A stretch of DNA of 64,000 nt from Theropithecus gelada. Taxonomy: Eukaryota; Chordata; Mammalia; Primates; Cercopithecidae. The translations under genes and the position numbers were made by a program. The notes under the pieces were generated by a model. It did no database searches, was not told the origin of the DNA, and worked only from the letters and a program-made list of their open reading frames with translations. Shown here one piece after another: positions 57,778 through 64,000 of the stretch (its first letter is position 1; every line of letters begins with the position of its first letter). The stretch spans positions 1,968,754 through 2,032,753 of the forward strand of contig NC_037674.1 of NCBI RefSeq assembly GCF_003255815.1, read 5' to 3'.

Positions 57778-58499
57778 TAGTCAGAGTAAAATGAACAAAG
57801 GTTAGCCATGTGTAAGGTACTTAAGGAAAAATCGTAAGTTTGCAGCAAACAAATCATGCCCCTCAGGTTTTCTGAGAGACTCTAATTTTATGTGTCAACT
57901 AATCTTTATTGGCAACATTTGCTATTTATGAAGTTTGGGAAGGATGAACTGAGTTTGCTTTGCACTGAGTCACTAGACAGTTTATCTTTCTGGAGCTGGA
58001 GGGAAATGAGAGACGACAACTGGCTCCCTTTTTTACAGGTGCGGAGGCGGAAGCCCAGGTAGGTGAGTTCTGCTGAGAGTGACAAAGCTCAGCTTGGGGC
58101 TGTCCCCTGTACCACGCGGCCTGACAGAGGAGGCAAGCGCTCTCTGACCGCTGTGAAAATATGCATCCGTATCTGACGGCTGATAAAACATGCATGTCCC
58201 AAAGTAACGAAGAGATGAGAGGCAAATAACAGAAATGGAAAACTAACTTGCCCAAATATGCTAGTCAGAGGTTTAATAACCATAATATAAAAAGAGTGCT
58301 ATGATAAGAATAACTCCAACCCTGAACAAAACAGTGATGCAGATGACTTGTGCTTGAAAATGAAAAATGTAAATGAAAACAATGATGAGTTTCCTCTTTG
58401 GTCTGTCTGATGAGCTGACTAGCAGGTGCCTGACTTGTGAGGCTGTTCAGGTATACAGGCACTGACAGGTACAAGTACACAGGTATGCAGAAACCGACG
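57778..58499. other. Unassigned stretch
   Basis: No recognised repeat or exon. Confidence 0.4.
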
Positions 58500-58945
58500 G
58501 GTTTTCCATGTGCTCATAGCCATAAAATGTGCATTCACCCCCAGTGTGCATCCTACAAAATAATAATGTGGAAGCTTGCCTTTATGTCTATGGAGGTGTT
58601 CATCATTATGTTATTTACAATAGTTAAAAGAGAGAGGTGGGTTAAATAAATTATGATATATCAGACAGTAGATTTGCACATAATGAAGTGATTATTAAAG
58701 AATTTTGAATGTGGAAAGATGTTCAGCATGACATTTTACATAATGTGAAGCACGCAGCACAAAATTCAATATAAGCATGATCTCTACTATATTAAATTAA
58801 CCCGTATGTGCAACACAAACTTGTAAATCAATTCACCAAAATATTCACAATACTTATCTCAAGATAGTGGGGGTTTTGTTTGCTTGATTTTTTATAAACA
58901 TTCTACAATAAACAAATTATGTTATAATCAGAGAAAGGAATATAC
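58500..58945 (+). mobile_element. L1M 3' end
   Basis: 'tatttacaatagttaaaaga', 'gtgggttaaataaattatga', 'gtggaaagatgttcagcatg' and 'ataaacattctacaataaac' follow the sense 3' end of an old L1M. Confidence 0.68.
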
Positions 58946-58961
58946 TTATTTAAAAATAATT

Positions 58962-59149
58962 GCGAGGCAGAGCATGGTGACAGTCGTAGCTACTTGGGAG
59001 AGTGAGGTGGGAGGATAACATAACCCCGGGAAATCAAGGCTACAGTGAGCCGTGATTGTGCCATTGTACTCCAGCATGGGCAACGGAGGAGACCCCGTCT
59101 CCAAAAAAGGCAAAACTAAAACCAAAAACAAAAACAAACAAACAAACAA
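58962..59149 (+). mobile_element. Alu right-arm monomer (FRAM-like) with (CAAA)n tail
   Basis: A single right-arm-like monomer from 'gcagagcatggtgacagtcg' to 'gggcaacggaggagacccc', then an A-rich tail ending in repeated 'caaa'. Confidence 0.75.
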
Positions 59150-59184
59150 TTTACAAAGATAAATTAAATTGAACCTCCCTTGCC

Positions 59185-59479
59185 TTTTTTGAGGCAAGGT
59201 CTCACTCTGTCACCCAGGCTGGAGTGCAGTGGCACAGTCACAGATCACTGCAGCCTTCCTGGTGTCACATGCTCCTCTTAAATCAGCTTACCCAGGAGCT
59301 GGGACTACAGGTGTGTGCCGCCTCGGCTGGCTAATTTTTTTTTTTTTTAATTTATTTTTTAGAGAGATGGAGTCTCACTGTGTTACTCAGAATGGTCACA
59401 AACTCCTGGCCTCAAGCAGGCCTCCTGCCTTGGCCTCCCAAAGTGCTGGGATTACAGATGTGAGCTACTGCACTTGGCC
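59185..59479 (-). mobile_element. AluJ, minus strand
   Basis: Full but diverged dimer, ending 'ctactgcacttggcc'. Confidence 0.88.
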
Positions 59480-59506
59480 AAACCCATTTTTAAGAGCACC
59501 TTTATT

Positions 59507-59819
59507 GGCCGGGCGCGGTGACTCACGCCTGTAATCTCAGCACTTTGGGAGGCCGAGACGGGCGGATCACGAGGTCAGGAGATCAAGACCATCCTGGCTA
59601 ACACGGTGAAACCCCCTCTCTACTAAAGAACGCAAAAAATTAGCTGGGCGTGATGGTGGGCACCTGTAGTCCCAGCTACTCAGGAGGCTGAGGCAGGAGA
59701 ATGGCGTGAACCCGGGAGGCGGAGCTTGCAGTGAGCCGAGATCGTGCCACTGCACTCCAGCCTGGGTGACAGAGTGAGACTCCGTCTCAGAAAAAAAAAA
59801 AAAAAAAAGAAAAGAAAAA
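59507..59819 (+). mobile_element. AluY
   Basis: 'ggccgggcgcggtgactcac' to an A tail with (aaaag) steps. Target-site duplication 'cacctttatt' at 59497-59506 and 59820-59829. Inserted 27 bp after the preceding AluJ. Confidence 0.92.
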
Positions 59820-59829
59820 CACCTTTATT

Positions 59830-60194
59830 TACCACAAATTAAAAAATTTGAAGTCATCAAACTTTGAATATTATATTTATAGTGCATCTTCTGTAGATTG
59901 CAAGAAATAGCTAGGGCTGACCTCATGATGGTATTATTTCCTGGTGTTCTTTGCATTTGGGATTTATTGTTTTAACATTCAAGCAGTTTATTAGTCCGAA
60001 TAAACATTATAGTCATGATCTGATTGAGTACTTTTCCAAGCTTCTTCCCAGATTTTCCATGAGCCTTGAAAAAAGGAACTTATCTAATATTCAAACACTG
60101 CGGTTTATCCCTTCTCGGTTTCTACATGCTTCCTGTGTAAAAGATATTTAGGCCAACATTTATTCGATGTATTGAGAACTTTACATGCATAGTT
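59830..60194. other. Unassigned stretch
   Basis: No clear repeat. 'caacatttattcgatgtatt' near 60155 is weakly MIR/L2-like. Confidence 0.4.
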
Positions 60195-60261
60195 CTGAAA
60201 CTGCCTTTGCAAAAATTATGACAGGAAGAAAACTGTGACAGTGAAAAAGATCTGACGTAAC
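60195..60261 (+). mobile_element. LTR 5'-end fragment in opposite orientation
   Basis: 'tgaaactgcctttgcaaaaa' with 'ttatgacag' on the + strand equals the 5' end of the LTR family that lies on the minus strand immediately to the right, forming a fold-back junction. Confidence 0.7.
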
Positions 60262-60990
60262 TATAACCACCCAGTGGGTTCATTTTGCCTGCTGCCCCAA
60301 TACGGCCAATATATCAAGATAGAGGAATTGCATAGAGAGTTTAACTCATGCAGAGCCAGCTAAATGGGAGACTGGAGTTTTATTAGTCAAATCAGTCTCC
60401 CTGAAAACTCAGAGTCTGGAGTTTTTAAAGGATAATTTGGCGGTTAGGGGACCAGAGAGTGGGGAGTGCTGATTGGTCAGCTTGGAGATGAGATCATAGG
60501 TGATTGAAGTGGATTGTTCTTGCTGTCTTCTGTCCCTGGGTGGGATTGCTGAACTGGTTGAGTCAGATTACCAGTATGGACGGTGCCACCTGATGCATTA
60601 GAATGCAGGGTTTGAAAAATATCTTGAACATCAATCTTAGGTTTTACAATAGTGATGTTACCCGTAAGAGCAATTGGGAGGTTCAGAATCTTCTGGCTTC
60701 TCTCTGCCTGACTCCTAAACCCTATGTTCTAATCTTGTGGTGAATGTGTTAGTTTTACAAAGGCAATCTTGTCTCCAGGCAAGAAGGGAGTTTGTTTTGG
60801 GAAAGGCCTGTTATCCACCTTATTTTAAAGTTAAACTCTAAACTAAGTTTCTTCCAAAGTTAGTTCTGCCTACTCCCAGGAATGAACGAAGGCAGGTTGG
60901 AAGTTGGAAGCAAGATGGAGGCAATTAGGTCACAACTCTTTCACTGTCATAATTTTTGTCCCTGTTGTAATTTTTGCAAAGGCAGTTTCA
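60262..60990 (-). mobile_element. ERV1-type LTR, copy 2
   Basis: About 729 bp, same orientation and family as 55847-56592. Shared blocks include 'ctttcactgtcataattttt', 'gcaaaggcagtttca' and 'ctaatcttgtgg'. The flanks 'taac' and 'gttt' do not match, so a simple solo-LTR insertion is not evident. Confidence 0.7.
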
Positions 60991-61402
60991 GTTTTACTTG
61001 GTACTCAGAATAATCCACTAAGGTGTATACTCGTGTTATCCTTATTTTAAAGAGGAGGAAAGCAGGACTTAAAACTTGAGGCTGACAGACTTTCCCTTTT
61101 CTGCCCCACATCATTCATTTTCAATTTCCTGTATTCTGGAGATAGAATAAATCAGCATGAATAAACATTTTCATTGTTGCAGTACAAAAATACAGATTTA
61201 CCCTCCTTTTAGGGTACAACTCCGCGGTCTAGGAAACTGCAAATCTTCCCTTGTTTTTTGAAGCCATAAATTGGAAAGGATTCAGGGTTTCATCTAAGCT
61301 AATGCTCAACTTGCTGTTGACTGTTTCCAGGAAAGGTTTATGGCCTCTATTTATACTTCTACGTATATATTTATATTTTTGATATATATATATATATATA
61401 TT
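60991..61402. other. Unassigned flank and (TA)n at the L1 tail
   Basis: Mostly unassigned. A (TA)n run at ~61380-61401 adjoins the L1 3' end and may derive from its A-rich tail. Confidence 0.45.
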
Positions 61403-64000
61403 TAAAATTTATTTATTATTATCATACTTTAAGTTGTAGGGTACATGTGCATAACGTGCAGGTTTGTTACATATGTATACTTGTGCCATGTTGGTCTGCT
61501 GCACCCATCAACTCGTCATTTACATCAGGTATAACTCCCAATGCAATCCCTCCCCCCTCCCCCCTCCCCATGATAGGCCCCGGTGTGTGATGTTCCCCTT
61601 CCTGAGTCCAAGTGATCTCATTGTTCAGTTCCCACCTATGAGTGAGAACATGCGGTGTTTGGTTTTCTGTTCTTGTGATAGTTTGCTAAGAATGATGGTT
61701 TCCAGCTGCATCCATGTCCCTACAAAGGACACAAACTCATCCTTTTTTATGGCTGCATAGTATTCCATGGTGTATATGTGCCACATTTTCTTAATCCAAT
61801 CTGTCACTGATGGACATTTGGGTTGATTCCAAGTCTTTGCTATTGTGAATAGTGCTGCAATAAACATACGTGTGCATGTGTCTTTATAGCAGCATAATTT
61901 ATAATCCTTTGGGTATATCCCCAGTAATGGGACGGCTGGGTCATATGGTACATCTAGTTCTAGATCCTTGAGGAATCGCCATACTGTTTTCCATAATGGT
62001 TGAACTAGTTTACAATCCCACCAACAGTGTAAAAGTGTTCCTATTTCTCCACATCCTCTCCAGCACCTGTTGTTTCCTGACTTTTGAATGATCGCCATTC
62101 TAACTGGTGTGAGATGGTATCTCATTGTGGTTTTGATTTGCATTTCTCTGATGGCCAGTGATGATGAGCATTTTTTCATGTGTGTGTTGGCTGTATGAAT
62201 GTCTTCTTTTGAGAAATGTCTGTTCATATCCTTTGCCCACTTTTTGATGGGGTTGTTTGTTTTTTTCTTGTAAATTTGTTTGAGTTCTTTGTAGGTTCTG
62301 GATATTAGCCCTTTGTCAGATGAGTAGATTGCAAAAATTTTCTCCCATTCTGTAGGTTGCCTGTTCACTCTGATGGTAGTTTCTTTTGCTGTGCAGAAGC
62401 TCTTTAGTTTAATTAGATCCCATTTGTCAATTTTAGCTTTTGCTGCCGTTGCTTTTGGTGTTTTAGACATGAAGTCTTTGCCCATGCCTATGTCCTGAAT
62501 GGTACTACCTAGATTTTCCTCTAGGATTTTTATGGTATTAGGTCTAACATTTAAGTCTCTAATCCATCTTGAATTAATTTTCGTATAAGGAGTAAGGAAA
62601 GGATCCAGTTTCAGCTTTCTACTTATGGCTAGCCAATTTTCCCAGCACCATTTATTAAATAGGGAATCCTTTCCCCATTTCTTGTTTCTCTCAGGTTTGT
62701 CAAAGATCAGATGGCTGTAGATGTGTGGTATTATTTCTGAGGACTCTGTTCTGTTCCATTGGTCTATATCTCTGTTTTGGTACCAGTACCATGCTGTTTT
62801 GGTTACTGTAGCCTTGTAGTATAGTTTGAAGTCAGGTAGCGTGATGCCTCCAGCTTTCTTCTTTTGACTTAGGATTGTCTTGGAGATGCAGGCTCTTTTT
62901 TGGTTCCATATGAACTTTAAAGCAGTTTTTTCCAATTCTGTGAAGAAACTCATTGGTAGCTTGATGGGGATGGCATTGAATCTATAAATTACCTTGGGCA
63001 GTATGGCCATTTTCACGATATTGATTCTTCCTATCCATGAGCATGGTATGTTCTTCCATTTGTTTGTGTCCTCTTTTATTTCACTGAGCAGTGGTTTGTA
63101 GTTCTCCTTGAAGAGGTCCTTTACATCCCTTGTAAGTTGGATTCCTAGGTATTTTATTCTCTTTGAAGCAATTGTGAATGGAAGTTCATTCATGATTTGG
63201 CTCTGTGTTTGTCTGTTATTGGTGTATAAGAATGCTTGTGATTTTTGCACATTAATTTTGTATCCTGAGACTTTGCTGAAGTTGCTTATCAGCTTAAGGA
63301 GATTTTGGGCTGAGACAATGGGGTTTTCTAAATATACAATCATGTCATCTGCAAACAGGGACAATTTGACTTCTTCTTTTCCTAACTGAATACCCCTGAT
63401 TTCTTTCTCTTGCCTAATTGCCCTAGCCAGAACTTCCAACACTATGTTGAATAGGAGTGGTGAGAGAGGGCATCCCTGTCTTGTGCCAGTTTTCAAAGGG
63501 AATGCTTCCAGTTTTTGCCCATTCAGTATGATATTGGCTGTGGGTTTGTCATAAATAGCTCTTATTATTTTGAGGTACGTTCCATCAATACCGAATTTAT
63601 TGAGCGTTTTTAGCATGAAGGGCTGTTGAATTTTGTCAAAAGCCTTTTCTGCATCTATTGAGATAATCATGTGGTTCTTGTCTTTGGTTCTGTTTATGTG
63701 CTGGATTATGTTTATTGATTTGCGAATGTTGAACCAGCCTTGCATCCCAGGGATGAAGCCCACTTGATCATGGTGGATAAGCTTTTTGATGTGTTGCTGA
63801 ATCCGGTTTGCCAGTATTTTATTGAGGATTTTTGCATCGATGTTCATCAGGGATATTGGTCTAAAATTCTCTTTTTTTGTTGTGTCTCTGCCAGGCTTTG
63901 GTATCAGGATGATGTTGGCCTCATAAAATGAGTTGGGGAGGATTCCCTCTTTTTCTATTGATTGGAATAGTTTCAGAAGGAATGGTACCAACTCCTCCTT
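61403..64000 (-). mobile_element. Young L1 LINE (monkey L1PA/L1RS-like), runs off the window
   Basis: Continuous minus-strand L1 from its 3' terminus ('tatcatactttaagttgtag' on +) through the 3' UTR into ORF2. The 3' UTR holds the usual L1 G-rich tract, seen as a C-rich run at 61548-61570. The sequence 'cgtataaggagtaaggaaag' near 62582 differs from the human L1PA version as I recall it. Its 5' end and target-site duplication lie outside the window, so full length cannot be judged. Confidence 0.93.
61625..64000 (-). CDS. L1 ORF2 protein, C-terminal ~62% (partial, open to the window edge)
   Basis: L1 ORF2p is the endonuclease/reverse transcriptase that copies L1 RNA (and Alu RNA) into chromosomal DNA by target-primed reverse transcription, in a ribonucleoprotein with ORF1p. 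Here ~791 codons are open from the window edge to the natural TGA (61625-61627), with no stop or frameshift. An apparent start at 63991 is a TTG leucine codon and not a real start; the frame continues through 64000. Counting back from the stop, the RT catalytic aspartates fall where human ORF2p has D600 (63653-63655, in 'SIDAEKAF') and D702/D703 (63344-63349, in 'LFADD'). The C-terminal Cys motif C-X3-C-X7-H-X4-C (62012-62065) aligns with C1130, C1134, H1142 and C1147. This implies no net indel over the C-terminal ~790 residues. The endonuclease domain lies outside the window, so activity is unknown. Confidence 0.93.
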   Translation of the reverse strand, partial: KEELVPFLLKLFQSIEKEGILPNSFYEANIILIPKPGRDTTKKENFRPISLMNIDAKILNKILANRIQQHIKKLIHHDQVGFIPGMQGWFNIRKSINIIQHINRTKDKNHMIISIDAEKAFDKIQQPFMLKTLNKFGIDGTYLKIIRAIYDKPTANIILNGQKLEAFPLKTGTRQGCPLSPLLFNIVLEVLARAIRQEKEIRGIQLGKEEVKLSLFADDMIVYLENPIVSAQNLLKLISNFSKVSGYKINVQKSQAFLYTNNRQTQSQIMNELPFTIASKRIKYLGIQLTRDVKDLFKENYKPLLSEIKEDTNKWKNIPCSWIGRINIVKMAILPKVIYRFNAIPIKLPMSFFTELEKTALKFIWNQKRACISKTILSQKKKAGGITLPDFKLYYKATVTKTAWYWYQNRDIDQWNRTESSEIIPHIYSHLIFDKPERNKKWGKDSLFNKWCWENWLAISRKLKLDPFLTPYTKINSRWIRDLNVRPNTIKILEENLGSTIQDIGMGKDFMSKTPKATAAKAKIDKWDLIKLKSFCTAKETTIRVNRQPTEWEKIFAIYSSDKGLISRTYKELKQIYKKKTNNPIKKWAKDMNRHFSKEDIHTANTHMKKCSSSLAIREMQIKTTMRYHLTPVRMAIIQKSGNNRCWRGCGEIGTLLHCWWDCKLVQPLWKTVWRFLKDLELDVPYDPAVPLLGIYPKDYKLCCYKDTCTRMFIAALFTIAKTWNQPKCPSVTDWIKKMWHIYTMEYYAAIKKDEFVSFVGTWMQLETIILSKLSQEQKTKHRMFSLIGGN

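Noticed and set aside
63740..63931. Plus-strand frames opposite the L1 ORF2 (also 63108-63389)
   Set aside because: Shadows of the L1 reading frame on the other strand.

Overview
This window looks like primate genomic DNA, most probably from an Old World monkey (Cercopithecidae). It is dense in Alu SINEs, L1 LINEs, MIR/L2 fossils, MaLR/ERV LTRs and Tigger/hAT DNA transposons, with microsatellites and one CpG island. The lineage call rests on two young elements. The AluY at 24553 carries 'ggctcaagcc' near its 5' end and 'gagatccggccactg' in its right arm, sequence I associate with cercopithecoid AluYR subfamilies. The L1 at the right edge carries 'cgtataaggagtaaggaaag', which differs from the human L1PA consensus as I remember it. 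Both are family-level recollections, not database results.

Layout. 1-1.15 kb: an L1M 3' end split by an MST LTR that is itself split by an AluY. 1.2-3.9 kb: MIR, L2, a Tigger-like MITE and an AluY. 4.4-11 kb: an old minus-strand L1ME interrupted by an L1MA 3' end and by an MLT1 LTR that holds a MaLR provirus (LTR-internal-LTR). 14.2-16.3 kb: a second L1M 5' region. 19.3-22.0 kb: a near-palindromic hairpin beside one arm of a ~230-bp inverted duplication (~90% identical) that flanks an AluJ and an LTR-like unit. 23.9-26.1 kb: a three-part AluJ, a cercopithecoid-type AluY and Tigger1 with a broken transposase. 28 kb: a five-unit 61-bp minisatellite. 34.3-34.9 kb: a ~630-bp GT-rich tract. 40.8-41.4 kb: a CpG island ending in a consensus-like splice donor. 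47.8-51.1 kb: L1M pieces. 53.9-55.8 kb: a second inverted repeat, with an AluS in one arm. 55.8-61.0 kb: two same-orientation ERV LTRs around a hAT element (MER1B-like), an L1M 3' end and Alus. 61.4-64 kb: a young minus-strand L1 whose ORF2 is open from the window edge to its natural stop.

Genes. I recognise no host protein-coding exon. The only convincing coding sequence is the L1 ORF2 C-terminal ~62%. The CpG island at 40.84-41.36 kb is the best candidate for a host promoter and first exon, probably transcribed on the + strand. Most open frames here come from Alus, L1 fossils, GT repeats or GC-rich DNA. I saw nothing resembling a CRISPR array, operon or prokaryotic system. The interest of the window lies in nested transposon stratigraphy, inverted duplications and repeat-derived structure.
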